Positions 23,179 through 35,500 of a stretch of DNA of 64,000 bases are shown here, one piece after another. Position numbers and translations under genes: made by a program. Where the stretch lies: assembly GCF_002797685.1 (NCBI RefSeq), contig NZ_PGFH01000001.1:434001-498000 (forward strand), read 5' to 3'. Numbering within the stretch: the stretch's first letter is position 1; each line of letters opens with the position of its first letter. The notes beneath the pieces were generated by a model, which ran no database searches, had not been told where the DNA came from, and saw only the letters and a program-made list of their open reading frames with translations. The DNA comes from Salinibacterium amurskyense (lineage in GTDB: Bacteria; Actinomycetota; Actinomycetes; Actinomycetales; Microbacteriaceae).

Positions 23179-24686
23179 CATCCGGAGATAACTCCTCGGG
23201 AGCCGGCAACGGCAACGAGCCTCGGCAGTCCTCATTCAACTGGGGACTGACTCCGAGCGACCCCGAGGTGCCTCCGGCCACACCGCCGAAGAAACCTCTC
23301 GAGCCGACCGAGCCCGAGGAACCCACCCGCGTACTGCCTCGCCAGCCCGACGAGGCGGCAGCACCCGCCGCTCCGACGGTTCCGCTATCTCCCGCTTCGC
23401 CGCCCGTGATGCCTCCGGCCGCGGCAGTACCGCCGGTTCCGCCTGCTGCGTCAGCTCCTCCGGTTCCGCCTGCCGCGGCAGCACCGCCGGTTGCGCCTGC
23501 TGCGCCGCCCGCACCTGTTGTTCCGGGCGCGACCGCGCTCGAGGTTCCGCTGCCGCCACTGACTCCTGCTCCTGCGACTCCACCCGCCGCACCCCCTTCG
23601 GCGAGCCCAGAGATTCCCGGGCTGCTCAAGCTCCCGCCTGTCGCGGGTGAGGTGACGCCCGCGTCGCAGCCGGCTTCGCCCCCGGCACCGCTCGTCGAGC
23701 CGCCCGCGACCGAAGCGATGAACGTCGCCGAGCTGCCCACGAGCGCCATGAACCTGAGCGACCTCCCGACCGGTGCGATGGACGTCGCCGACCTACCAAC
23801 CGGCGCGATGGACATCAGCGATCTCCCCACGGGAGCGATGGATGTGGCCGACCTTCCCACTGCGGCAATGGCGGCGCCCACTCGTCGTCAGAGTCACGTG
23901 CCTCCGGCCGTGGATCCTGCGCTCGATGGTGCAACCGAAGTCATGAACGCACAGTCGCTCGCGGGCATCTCAGCGGAAGCGGAATCCGTCGAGCATGACG
24001 CGGTCGGTGACCTTTTTGGCGAGGACAAATTCGTTGAGTACGACGACCAGGTTCTTGCCGCACCCTCGTCGGCTGTTGTGGTGCGCCAGCAGCGGGTTCC
24101 CCCACCCCCGCGCCCGCCGATTCCGCGCGGCCAGATGATCGCGCTCGCGGTCGGCGGCGGGCTCGTTGCAGCGCTCGCATTGGTCGCCCTGTTCTTGCTG
24201 GGCACGCGCATCGGCGACAGCATGGAACCTGCCGTGGCCGTCTCGGCAACCCCCACGGCCGTCCCCACCGAGACCGTCCCGGTAGTGGGGCCCGTCGCGC
24301 CCGGAACCTACCAGTGGGATGAGCTTGCCGGCGGCGAATGCCTCGAGCCTTTCGCCTCCGCATGGGAGCAGGAATACACCGTCATCGAGTGCGCTCAACC
24401 GCACGCCGCCCAACTGCTCACGATCGGTCAGTTCGACGACGCGGCATCCGATCCGTATCCGGACGCCGAACAGCTGGCCTCGCGCACAGCGCAAGCTTGC
24501 TCAACCGACTCCGTTATCGACTTCGCGGCCGCTAAATCATTTGCCGATCTCGAGATTGTCGCCAGCTTCGCCGCGACCGCCGACGACTGGGATGCCGGAA
24601 ACCGCGACTACTACTGCTTCGCCACGCGAGCGGGAGACGATGCCCTCACGGCATCCGTCTCCCAGCCACAAACGCCTGAGAACTAG
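23175..24686 (+). CDS. Proline-rich membrane protein with septum-formation-like domain
   Basis: 503 aa, GTG start overlapping the pyrE stop. Residues ~1-180 are Pro/Ala-rich and disordered. Residues ~181-230 hold five copies of a ten-residue repeat (x-A-M-D-V-A-D-L-P-T). A single membrane helix at ~321-345 (ALAVGGGLVAALALVALFLL) puts the C-terminus outside. The outer domain (~370-500: YQWDELAGGECLEP, then TVIECAQPHAAQ and YYCFA) has the paired cysteines and pattern of the actinobacterial Septum_form family, linked to cell division. Type II topology with a long cytoplasmic disordered arm is inferred. The coupling to pyrE is probably just positional. Confidence 0.7.
   Translation: MTSGDNSSGAGNGNEPRQSSFNWGLTPSDPEVPPATPPKKPLEPTEPEEPTRVLPRQPDEAAAPAAPTVPLSPASPPVMPPAAAVPPVPPAASAPPVPPAAAAPPVAPAAPPAPVVPGATALEVPLPPLTPAPATPPAAPPSASPEIPGLLKLPPVAGEVTPASQPASPPAPLVEPPATEAMNVAELPTSAMNLSDLPTGAMDVADLPTGAMDISDLPTGAMDVADLPTAAMAAPTRRQSHVPPAVDPALDGATEVMNAQSLAGISAEAESVEHDAVGDLFGEDKFVEYDDQVLAAPSSAVVVRQQRVPPPPRPPIPRGQMIALAVGGGLVAALALVALFLLGTRIGDSMEPAVAVSATPTAVPTETVPVVGPVAPGTYQWDELAGGECLEPFASAWEQEYTVIECAQPHAAQLLTIGQFDDAASDPYPDAEQLASRTAQACSTDSVIDFAAAKSFADLEIVASFAATADDWDAGNRDYYCFATRAGDDALTASVSQPQTPEN
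23712..23870 (+). repeat. Five in-frame ~30-bp repeats in the septum-like protein gene
   Basis: The coding repeat encodes [ST]-x-A-M-[DN]-[VLI]-[AS]-[DE]-L-P-T about five times (protein residues ~181-230). The period is 30 bases. The acidic, methionine-bearing units lie in the cytoplasmic arm and look like short linear motifs for a partner protein. Confidence 0.75.
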
Positions 24687-25456
24687 TTCAGTAGGTCGGC
24701 GACGCTGTCGAGAACTTCGTTCGGGCGGAACGGGTAGCGGTCGATTTCTTTCTGATCACTAATGCCCGTGAGCACCAAAACGGTGTGAAGCCCTGCCTCG
24801 ATGCCGGCGACGATGTCGGTGTCCATGCGGTCACCGATCATGCCGGTCGTCTCGCTGTGCGCGCCAATCTTGTTGAGTGCTGAGCGGAACATCATGGGGT
24901 TGGGCTTACCGACGATGTACGGCTCGCGTCCCGTGGCCTTGGTGATGAGAGCGGCGACCGCGCCCGTGGCGGGCAGGGGGCCGTCGGCGCTCGGACCCGT
25001 GGCATCCGGGTTGGTCACAATGAAGCGGCTGCCGTTGCCAATGAGGCGGATGGCCTTAGTGATGGCTTCGAAGGAGTAGTTGCGGGTCTCACCGATCACG
25101 ACGTAGTCGGGGTTGGTCTCAGTCATGATGAAACCGGCCTCGTGGAGGGCCGTTGTGATGCCGGCCTCACCGATGACGAAGGCGCTGCCGCCGGGGATCT
25201 GTTCCTTCAGGAAGTCTGCTGTAGCAAGAGCCGAGGTCCAGATCGCTGACTCCGGTACGTCGAGGCCAGAAGCCTTGAGGCGGGCGCTGAGATCGCGCGG
25301 GGTGAAGATCGAATTGTTGGTGAGAACCAAGTAGGGCTTCTCTTCGTCACGCCACTTCTGTAGAAGTTCGGCGGCGCCGGGCACCGGGTGGTTCTCGTGT
25401 ACGAGCACACCGTCCATGTCGGTGAGCCAGCACTCGATTTCGTCGCGATTTCTCAT
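24683..25456 (-). CDS. HAD-IIA family phosphatase (NagD-like)
   Basis: 257 aa. HAD motif I WLTDMDGVLVHE (nucleophile D13, acid D15), motif II LTNNS, the C2-type cap between ~75 and 180, motif III lysine in VGKPNPMMF, and motif IV GDRMDTDI. This agrees with NagD/4-nitrophenylphosphatase-type sugar or nucleotide phosphatases. The natural substrate is unknown. It starts inside the stop of the DNA methyltransferase gene (ATGA), so the two form an operon, and it converges with the preceding + strand gene with a four-base overlap of stops. Confidence 0.88.
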   Translation of the reverse strand: MRNRDEIECWLTDMDGVLVHENHPVPGAAELLQKWRDEEKPYLVLTNNSIFTPRDLSARLKASGLDVPESAIWTSALATADFLKEQIPGGSAFVIGEAGITTALHEAGFIMTETNPDYVVIGETRNYSFEAITKAIRLIGNGSRFIVTNPDATGPSADGPLPATGAVAALITKATGREPYIVGKPNPMMFRSALNKIGAHSETTGMIGDRMDTDIVAGIEAGLHTVLVLTGISDQKEIDRYPFRPNEVLDSVADLLN

Positions 25457-26313
25457 GCGCTCACTTTAGCGAACGCGGTCTCATTTGAGAGGCGACTCGT
25501 GATGATTTCAATCGCGGCGGCGTTTTGTTCTACGAGCACAACGCGACGCTTGAGCGCTTGAGCAACGGCGCCGGTGGTTCCGCTGCCGGCAAAGAAGTCG
25601 AGTACCCAGTCGCCAGGTTGGCTGGATGCCTGAACAATGCGCCGCAGAATGCCCTCGGGTTTCTGGGTGGCATAGCCCGTCTTCTCTTTGCCGGTGGGCG
25701 AGACGATGGTGTGCCACCACACATCCGTGGGCAGTTTTCCACGGGCGGCCTTCTCCGCGGTTACGAGGCCGGGAGCCATGTAGGGCTCGCGGTCGACTTC
25801 TTCGTTGTTGAAGTAGTAGTTCTTGGGGTTCTTCACGTAGACAAGAATCGTGTCGTGTTTCGACGGCCACTTTTTGGTGGCCCGAGCGCCATAGTCGTAG
25901 GCCCAAATGATTTCGTTGAGAAAGCTGTCGCGGCCGAAGAGGGCATCGAGAGCGACCTTGGCGTAATGGACCTCGCGGTAGTCGAGGTGCAGGTAAAGGG
26001 TGCCGCGGTCGTCGAGCAACCGCCATGCTTCCTGCAGTCTCGGCTCCAAGAATTCCCAATAGTCGGCGAACGTATCGTCGTAGGAGTAAAGCACTCCCTT
26101 AATCGTGTCGTAATTGTTGCCTCCGAAGCCCACGCGCGTTCCTTCGGTCGATCGCTGCGTGGTCAGCGCCTGACGACGCTGCGTTCGGCCCGTGTTGAAC
26201 GGGGGGTCGATATAGATCAGGCGAAAGCTTTCGTCAGGCAAAGTGCTGATCACAGGCAGGTTATCGCCGTGCACAACAAGGTCGGGTCCATCGGGAGTCC
26301 AAGGCGGCTGCAT
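25453..26313 (-). CDS. Solitary site-specific DNA methyltransferase, beta class
   Basis: 286 aa. Motif IV IDPPFN (35-40) comes before the SAM-binding motif I FFAGSGTTG (~240-248), the permuted order of beta-class amino-methyltransferases (N6-adenine or N4-cytosine). The target-recognition part is ~60-200. No restriction gene is adjacent, so it is an orphan methylase and may act in gene regulation or replication timing like CcrM. The recognition sequence cannot be predicted. TAATCT ends six bases before the ATG, so the message is probably leaderless. It is coupled to the HAD phosphatase gene. Confidence 0.85.
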   Translation of the reverse strand: MQPPWTPDGPDLVVHGDNLPVISTLPDESFRLIYIDPPFNTGRTQRRQALTTQRSTEGTRVGFGGNNYDTIKGVLYSYDDTFADYWEFLEPRLQEAWRLLDDRGTLYLHLDYREVHYAKVALDALFGRDSFLNEIIWAYDYGARATKKWPSKHDTILVYVKNPKNYYFNNEEVDREPYMAPGLVTAEKAARGKLPTDVWWHTIVSPTGKEKTGYATQKPEGILRRIVQASSQPGDWVLDFFAGSGTTGAVAQALKRRVVLVEQNAAAIEIITSRLSNETAFAKVSA

Positions 26314-26482
26314 CCCTTGAGATTAACAGTCAGTGACGCGCGCGGGAGCGTTCGTGACCGAGATGCCTGAATTGAACTCCGAGAACCAACGTTCTAGCCC
26401 CAGTGCAGGGCAGATTCGGGTGGACTGCGGGTGGTTAGGCTGTCCAAAACTTCGACCTGCGGTTTATGGTTGAGGGAGATGC

Positions 26483-26552
26483 GCTCACCCGAAGGGCAAA
26501 TCATTGACGATGCGATGACCCGCAAAGTCAGGGATTTAAACCCGGGGGAGAG
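26483..26552 (+). promoter_or_regulatory. Riboswitch-like leader resembling the 5' half of a c-di-GMP-I (GEMM) element
   Basis: The leader contains CTCACCCGAAGGGCAAA (26484-26500), a hairpin UCAUUG/CGAUGA (26501-26506 with 26513-26518, six-base loop), then CCGCAAAGTC (26520-26529) and TTTAAACCC (26535-26543). The order and bases match the conserved GEMM-I core: CACGCA.AGGGCAAAC - hairpin - ACGCAAAGCC - CUAAAcC. The usual 3' half (GGUAG..GCGGGGUU) is missing. Instead the strong GGGGGAG ribosome site follows, suggesting a shortened or translational form. The surface adhesin downstream fits known GEMM targets. The match was made by eye. Confidence 0.4.
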
Positions 26553-26557
26553 AGAAA

Positions 26558-29500
26558 TTGCGGCACAACAGCATCAACGTGGAGCGCACGCAGCGTAGCG
26601 CTCGAAGCGCGTTCATGCGGGGCGTGGCGTCAATCGTCGCCTTCGGTCTTCTGCTGGCCGGTCTCACCGTGATGCCCGCCACTCCGGCCGAAGCTGCCGT
26701 TGTGCAGTGGGGTACCAACGCAGGTACATCGCCCAGCTACCAAACCACCGTCAACGGTGACTTCCTTATGGCCGGTAACGGCGTTCTTTCCTGTAACCGG
26801 CCGCTCTACACGGCTGCCCAAATTGGTACCTGTACCGATCTGCACTCTGCCTCCGGCGGCAACGGCAACACGGCAAACGACAACTTCTTCCTTGAGAACT
26901 CGAACACGGTAGCCGGTTTCACCACCAACTCGAGCTCGGCGAACATCACGATCCCCGCTGGCGCCTCAGTCAAGAAGGCTTTCCTGAGTTGGAGCGCCAA
27001 CACCGGTGCCTACACCGGCATTAGCGACTACGCCTGTGCAACTCCCAACGCGACTCGCGGAGTCGCCACCATGCCCGCCGGTTCTCCCACGGGCTATCGC
27101 ACTGCCCCCGCCAAGTTGAAGGTGGGGCTTGGTCCCGTCACCACTGTGGCACCGACAACGATGCTCGAAGACCCGGTCGGCACACCCTCATCGATTTACT
27201 ACAGTGCGAGTGCCGACGTCACAACAGCATTCGCTGGAGCAACCACGGGAACGCCGCTCACGGTATCCGCCGGTGACCTCTGGGCTCCTCAGGGTGCTGG
27301 TTGCTACGCGGGCTGGACGCTCACGGTCGTTTATGACTACGGCATCTACATCCCGAGTCAGCCGCTCTCGCAGCCCCACCGCATCATTTTCTACGAAGGT
27401 CACGTTCGCATGACCGCCGCCGAGGCGCCGCTGACGGTTGCCTTCAACGGCTTCAGCGCAATCGCGACGGGAACCCGCGCAGGCTTCTCGCTCTACGAGG
27501 GCGACCGCATCATTCAGGGCGACATTGCCGAGTACTCGCGCGGAAACGGCGGCTACACCCAGATAGCCAACAGTGCCGGTAGTACGGGCAACATCGGAAT
27601 TGGTCGTGGAGAGGGCTCTGTCCGCTACACAGCACTGACCGACATTGGGCCGTTCACTAACCAGAGTGTGGATGTCGCCACCGTCGATCTGGCGAATGTG
27701 CAGTCTGGCGACACCTCGGTGAACCTCCGCATGAGCACGAGTGGTGACTCGTACCTGCTGCAAAACGCGATCCTTTCGGTGCCCAGCGCCGGAATCAATA
27801 TCTCCAAGACGTACGACGGAACGCTCGACCAGCAGTCACGTACCGCAACAGAAGCGGCGACCTTCACGATCACGGTGACGAACTCGGGCGTCGGTATTCT
27901 GCAGAACATCGTTGTTGCCGACGATCAAACAGATTGTGCGCGCACTCTCACGGGGGTAACGCTCGCTCCGCTTCAGTCATATACCTACACGTGTGTCGCC
28001 AATGGGCTAACCACAGCCAGTTATGACTCAACCGCCTCGGCGACGGCAAGCACTGTCGTGGGCAATAGTCCCGCATCAGGCTCCGACTCCACGCGTGTAC
28101 TGCTGTCCTCCCTCTCGCTCGCCAAGACGAGCGCGCTCGCCGGTGGAGCTACGGGCCGCGCAGGTGACACCCTCAACTACACCTTCACGATCAAGAACAA
28201 CGGCGACTCGCCCCTCACCGGCGTAGCCGTCACCGACCCGCTTCCCGGTCTCTCGGCGATCACCTACACCTGGCCAACGGGCACCGCTGGTGCACTCGCT
28301 GCGGGAGCCTCGGCGACCGGAACGGCGACGTACACCCTGACTCAGGCCGACGTGGACGCGGGTTCCATCGCGAACACCGCAACCGCAACCGGTACAGATG
28401 CTGACGGCGGCATCAAGCCCGTAGCGACAGCCAACCGCACCACCCCCATCCCGGTGAATGCTGTTCTCGAAACCAAGAAGACTGCCGCGTACGCCGGCGC
28501 TGGAGTCGGTAACGTCGGCGACACCGTGAACTACTCGTTCTCGGTCAAGAACACTGGAAACGTCACCCTTACCTCGGTGACGCTGACCGACCCCCTCACC
28601 GGGTTGTCTGCCATTGCAGTCACGTGGCCAGGAACCGCCGGTCGTCTTGCCCCAGGCCAAACCGCCACGGGAACCGCGACCTACACGGTGAAGCAGGACG
28701 ACGTTAACGCGGGCAAGATCGTGAACCAGGCCACGTCGAGTGGCCGCACCCCCAAGAACGTTGCCGTCACGGGCCTCAGCAACGAAGTGACCTTGGCCAC
28801 AGCGCCAGCAGCTCCCGGGCTCACCACGACGAAGTCGGGCACCGTTGCTGAGCCCAAGGGCGTCGGCAGTGTTGTCACCTACAACTTCAGCGCCAAGAAC
28901 ACCGGAAACGTCACCCTCACCGGCGTGACGATCGCTGACCCGCTCGTCGGTCTCTCCGCACTGACGTACTCGTGGCCGGCAACCGCCGGAACTCTCGCTC
29001 CGGGCCAGACCGTGACCGCCACCGCGACCTACACCGTGAAACAGTCCGACGTGGATGCCGGACTGGTGCGCAACACGGCCACCAGCTCGGGAACATCTCC
29101 CAGCGGCACTGCCGTTACTGCGGCATCCCCTCGCGTGGATGTCCCGCTGCAAACGCGCGCCCCTGCGGTATCGCTGACCAAGTCGGGAGCGCTCGCGGGC
29201 GGCTCGACCGCGGGCAGTACCGTGAACTACTCGTTCGTTCTGACCAACTCAGGCAACGTGACCCTCACGAATGCGGGCATCACCGACCCGCTCTCGGGAC
29301 TCTCGGCCATCACGTACGGCACGTGGCCCGGCACCGTCGGCACCCTTGCTCCCGGCCAGTCCGTTACCGCCACGGCAACGTACACAGTGAAGCAATCGGA
29401 TGTCGACGCCGGTGCTGTTGTGAACAGCGCGACCGCAAAGGGCACCCCTCCGACCGGAGCTGACGTGACGCGCACGACGCCCGCGACCGTTCCGATCACG

Positions 29501-32500
29501 GCCGATGCCAAGATGATCGTCACCAAAACGGGTGCTTACACCACGGGATCCGGCGCTGTCGGGTCGGTCGTCACGTACACCTTCAGCGTGAAGAACGACG
29601 GAAACGTCACCCTCAGCCAGGTCGTTCTGGCTGACCCGCTCTCGGGCCTGAGCCCCATCTCGGTAACGTGGCCCGGTGCATCCGGAGTTCTCACACCAGG
29701 GCAGACGGCCACCGGAACCGCGACGTACACGGTCAAGCAGTCTGATGTGGATGCCGGCTCGGTCAAGAACACGGCAACCGCTACGGCAAAGACTCCGACC
29801 GGCGCCACGGTGACCCAGCCTTCAGCCGAGTCTGTTGTGCCCACGGTCACACCGACCCGGGTGATCACCACCACAAAGTCGGCCGTCATCGCCGGCGGTG
29901 CGACCGGCAAGGTCGGCGACGTCATCACCTACTCGTTCAGCGCGAAGAACGACGGAAACGTCACGCTCTCGGGTGTGACCATCGCTGACCCGCTGACTGG
30001 ACTCTCGGCGCTCACCTACACGTGGCCGGGCGCCACGGGCGTGCTCGCGCCAGGCCAGGCCGTCACCGCCGTAGCGAACTACACGATCAAGCAGTCTGAT
30101 GTGAATGCCGGCTCGGTCAAGAACACGGCAACCGGTAGCGGAACCCACGGCGGCACTACCGTGACTGACCCCTCGGACGAGGTCACCGTTCCGACAGTGG
30201 CCGCGAACCCCGTCATCACCACGCTCAAATCGGGTGCGCTCGCTGCCGGTTCGACCGGCCGCGCTGGCGACACCGTGAACTTCTCGATCAAGCTCACTAA
30301 CTCGGGCAACGTCACCCTGACCTCGGTGTCGGCAACCGACACGCTTCCTGATCTCTCGGCACTCACCTACGGCACGTGGCCCTCCGGCGCCGCCGGAACG
30401 CTCGCGCCCGGCCAGTCGGTTACCGCTACCGCCACTTACACGCTCAAGCAGAGTGACGTGGATGCCGGCTCGGTATCGAACACGGCAACCGGTTCAGGCA
30501 CCCCGCCCACCGGTGCCGCCGTCACCAGCGTCAGCCCCGCCACGGTTCCGATCACGGCGGGCCCCGCGCTCACCGTCTCCAAGTCGGGGGCGATCACGAC
30601 CGGTAACGGCTCTGTCGGAGACACCATCACGTTCTCCTTCGTCGTGCGCAACACCGGTAACATCACCGCCACGAGCGTCGGCATCACCGACAGCCTTGTG
30701 GGCCTCTCCGCCGTCACCTTCGGAACCTGGCCAAGCGGCACGGCAGGCACGCTTGCCCCCAACACTCAGGTCACCGCAACCGCGACCTACGAGATCAAGC
30801 AGGCAGACGTTAACGCTGGTTCTGTTAAGAACACGGCTACGGCATCCGGCAGCACGCCCTCGGGCGGAACCGTCTCGGCGACGTCGCCGCAGGCAGTCGT
30901 TCCGACAGTGGCCTCGGCTCCCGCGATCGACACGCAAAAGTCCGCAAGCGTTGCAGGAACCGGCGCTGTGGGCGACGTCATCACGTACACGTTCATCGCC
31001 AAGAACACCGGTAACGTCACGCTCACGGGCGTCTCGATCGCTGATCCGCTCACCGGGCTTTCGGCTCTGACCTACGGCACGTGGCCTGGCGGAGTCGCAG
31101 GAACGCTGGCGCCCAACGCGCAGGTCACCGCCACGGCGACCTACACAATCGTGCAGTCCGATGTCGATGCTGGCTCGGTCAAAAACACGGCAACCTCCAC
31201 GGGCACCTTCGGTGGAACCGCTGTGACTGACCCCTCGCCGCAGGTGACGACCCCCACGATCGCCGCCGTGCGCACGATCTCTCTCGCTAAGGATGGCGCT
31301 CTCGCCGCCGGTGCCACGGGAATCGCGGGCGACACCGTTAACTACACCTTCGTCGTGCGCAACACGGGTAACGTCACGCTCACGAGCGTCGGCATCACCG
31401 ACCCGCTGCCCGGCCTCTCCGCTGTCACGTTCGGTACGTGGCCCAGCGGAACCGCAGGCCGCCTGCTGCCGAACACGCAGGTCACTGCCACGGCAACCTA
31501 TATTTTGAAGCAGTCGGATGTTGATGCTGGCTCGGTAGCCAACACGGCAACGACGCGCGGTACACCTCCCACCGGAGCTGCTGTCTCGGCCACTGACCCG
31601 GCCACCGTTGCTGTCGCCGCGAACGGCGCTCTCGCCGTGGCGAAGACGGGTGCCGTTACTTCGGGCACCGGCGGAGTCGGCAGCACGATGACCTTCTCGT
31701 TCACGATCACGAACCCCGGAAACGTCACGATGACGGGGGTCGCCATTGCGGACTCGCTCGTGGGGCTTTCGGCACCCGTCTACACCTGGCCCACCGCGAC
31801 TGCCGGGCGCATTGCTCCGGGCGAGACAGCGACAGCAACGGCCACCTATACGGTGAAGCAGGCTGACGTCAACGCTGGTTCGGTATCGAACACGGCGACC
31901 GTCTCGGGTAAGACTCCGACAAACGCAACCGCGACCTCTGCGCCGTCGACCGCCAACGTGCCCACGATCACTGGTGCGCCTCAGCTCACCACCACGAAGT
32001 CGGCCAACGTGACTTCGGGTGCCAAAGTTGGCGACTCGATCACGTACTCGATCGCGATCGCGAACACGGGAAACCAGACCATTACCGGCGTCACCCTGAC
32101 CGACTCGCTCGCGGGTCTTGCAACACCGGTCATCACGTGGCCCGGCGTTGCGGGCACGCTCGCTCCCGGCCAGACGGCAACCGCTCTTGCGAGTTACACC
32201 GTGAGGCAGTCGGATGTTGATGCGGGCTCGATCGCCAACACCGCATCGGCAGCGGGAACAGCTCCGGGCGCGACTCCCGTTGACGATGACTCCAACCCCG
32301 TGGTCACGACTACGGTCGCACCGGCCCCCACTCTGTCGCTCGTGAAGTCGGGCACGCTGCCGGCTGGTTCCACGTCGGTTGCTGGCGAGGTCGTCACGTA
32401 CAGCTTCGTCATCCGCAACACCGGCAACGTCACGATCACGGGTGCTGCGGTCACCGACCCGCTCTCGGGTCTTTCTGCGATTACCTACGGCACCTGGCCG

Positions 32501-35500
32501 TCGGGCACCACCGGAACCTTGGCACCGAACAGCCAAGTGACGGCCACCGCTACCTACACGGTGAAGCAGACGGATGTCGACGCGGGTTCGATCGCGAACA
32601 CCGCGACCGCAACGGGAACGGGTGTGAGCGGCGGCGCCGCAACTCCGAAGACCAGTAGCGCCACGGTTCCGCTCGTCTCGACCGCCAAGCTCACCGTCTC
32701 TAAGACCGGTGCAGTCGCTGCGGGCGCGAACAAGGTCGGCGACACCGTCACCTTCTCGTTCGTCGTCAAGAACACCGGTAACGTCACGCTCTCGAGCGTC
32801 GGCATCACTGACTCTCTCGCGGACCTCTCGGCTGTCACCTTCGGCACCTGGCCGGGTGGCACGACCGGAGTTCTCGCTCCCAACGCGCAGGTAACCGCGA
32901 CGGCGACGTACACAATCAAGCAGTCCGACGTGAACGCTGGCTCTGTGAAGAACACGGCTACGGCATCCGGAACCCCGCCGTCGGGCCCCGTTGCTACTGC
33001 CACGTCGCCGGAGGCCGTAGTGCCGACGGTCGCGGCCTCGCCCGCGCTCGTCACCACCAAGAGCGCTGTGGTGGGTGGCACCGGAACCGGTGTAATCGGC
33101 GACACGATCACGTACACGTTCACCGCCAAAAACACCGGTAACGTCACGCTCACGAGCGTCACTCTCGCCGACCCGCTTTCCGGACTCTCCACGCCCACTT
33201 ACGTGTGGTCGGGTGGCGTGAGCGGCCAGCTCAACCCCAACGGCACCGTCACCGGAACCGCCACGTACACAATCACGCAGGCGGATGTCGACGCCGGTTC
33301 CGTCAAGAACATTGCGACGGCCACGGGAACGCCTCCGACCGGTGCTGTCGTCACTGCTCCGTCGCCGCAGCTCGTCACGCCGACGATCGCGTCTGCACCG
33401 AAGATCGGTGTGACCAAGTCGGGCGCTCTCGCGCCGGGCGCGCAGGGTGTTGCTGGCGACGTTGTGACGTGGAGCCTGACGCTCACGAACTCGGGCAATG
33501 TGACGCTCACCTCGGTGTCGGTCACTGATTCCCTTCCCGGCGTCTCCGCCGTCACCTACGGCACGTGGCCCTCGACGGCAGGAACCTTGGCTCCAGGCCA
33601 GAGCGTTTCCGCTACCGCAACGTACGTTTTGACGCAGGCCGATATTGACGCTGGTGCTGTCTCGAACACCGCCAATGGTTCGGGTACACCGCCGCGTGGT
33701 TCACCCGCAACGGCCACTGCTCCGGCAACCCTTCCCCTTGCATCGAACTCCACCATCACGCTCGACAAGACCGCGGCCATCGTTTCTCCCGGCACTGGCG
33801 TTGTGGGCGACACCATCCGCTACACCTTCACGGCCCAGAACACCGGTAACGTCACGCTGACCAACGTGATCATCGCCGACCCGCGCCCCGGTCTCAGCGC
33901 ACTCACCTACGGCACCTGGGCCAGCGGCACTGTAGGCCGTCTCGCCCCGGGCCAGACCATCACGGCAACGGCTGACTATGTGATCCGTCAGGCCGACCAG
34001 AACGCTGGCGTTGTCAACAACACGGCGTCTGTTTCGGGCAAGCCGCCCGCTGGCCCGAACACCACGGCATCGTCTGCTGCGGTAGCTACTCCGACCGCAA
34101 CGCGCGTTCCGGGCATCCTCACCACTAAGACTTCCAGCGTTGCCGGAACCGGCGCCGTTGGCGATGTCATCACGTACACGATCACCGTGCGCAACACGGG
34201 AAACACAACCCTCACGTCGGTGTCGGCAAGTGACCCGCTCTCTGGCCTCAGCACGCTCACCTACGGTGCGTGGCCCGGTGGAGTCACCGGAACGCTACAG
34301 CCCAACACGCAGGTGGTCGCCACCGCGAAGTACACGATCAAGCAATCCGACGTGAATACGGGTTCCGTCGCGAACACAGCAACAGGTCAGGGCACGTCGC
34401 CCTCCGCCGGCGTCATCACCGACCCCTCGGATGACGTCATCACTCCGACGGTTGCCGCCAACCCTGTGGCCACCTTCGCGAAGTCTGGGGCGCTTGCTCC
34501 CGGTTCTGTTGGAGCCGCGGGCGACGTGATTACCTACACCTTCACGACGAAGAACACCGGAAACGTCACGCTCACGGGAGTTGTTGTCAGCGACCCCCTG
34601 GCCGACCTTGGTGCGATCACGTACACGTGGCCGGGCGCCACGGGCGTGCTCACCCCGGGTCAAACCGTCACGGCAACCGCCAACTACACGGTGAAGCAGT
34701 CCGATGTGGATGCTGGCTCTGTCAGCAATGCCGCAACCCTCACGGCCACGCCGCCGTCGGGTACGCCGTTCACCGAAACGGACTCGGAGACGGTCTCGAT
34801 CGCTCCTGCCCCCGGCATCACGGTGAGCAAGGTAGCGTCCGTCGGCGGAACGGGTGAAGAGGGCGACGTCATCACGTACACGATGACGATTCGCAACACG
34901 GGTAACCAGACGCTCACCGTCGTTACGCTCATCGACAACCTGCCCGGGCTGAGCGCTCCAACGTTCGTGTGGCCGGGTACTCCCAACGAGCTCGCGCCGG
35001 GTCAAACGGCGACGGCGACGGCGACGTACTCGATCGATCTCGACGACCTCAACGCCGGTGAAGTAACGAACACCGCCAGCGTGACCGCCCAGACTCCTGG
35101 TGGTGGCCCCGAGGTGAATGCAAGCTCCGGCCCCGTCGTGGTGAAGACCGGTGATCAGCGTCCCGAGCTCAGGACAACGAAGACTGCCAGCGTTGTGCCG
35201 AGCCCGGCCGCTGAAGGCACCACCATTACGTACTCCTTCCTTGTGGAGAACACCGGAAACGTGACGATTGAGAACCTCGTTCTCAACGACCCGCTACTGG
35301 GCGCTGCAACGCCAACGTTGTCGGCTACATCGCTTGATCCCGGTGAGTCCGCGACGGCAACGGCGAACTACACGATCACCCAGGCGGATGTTGACGCCGG
35401 TTCGGTGACGAACACCGCGAAGGCTGTCGGCGACACCACCGGGGGCACTCCCGCAACGGTCGAAAGCCCGGTCTCTTCGGTGACAACTCCGACCGAGCCT

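Noticed and set aside
26401-26483. Canonical -35/-10 promoter before the giant gene
   Set aside because: TATGGT near 26465 is a possible -10, but no -35 with acceptable spacing was found.
30494-32536. 680-codon open frame on the minus strand inside the giant gene
   Set aside because: Shadow of the repetitive coding strand: Arg/Gly-rich, no family signal. Similar shadows occur at 28076-29152, 36122-37573 and 41087-42085.
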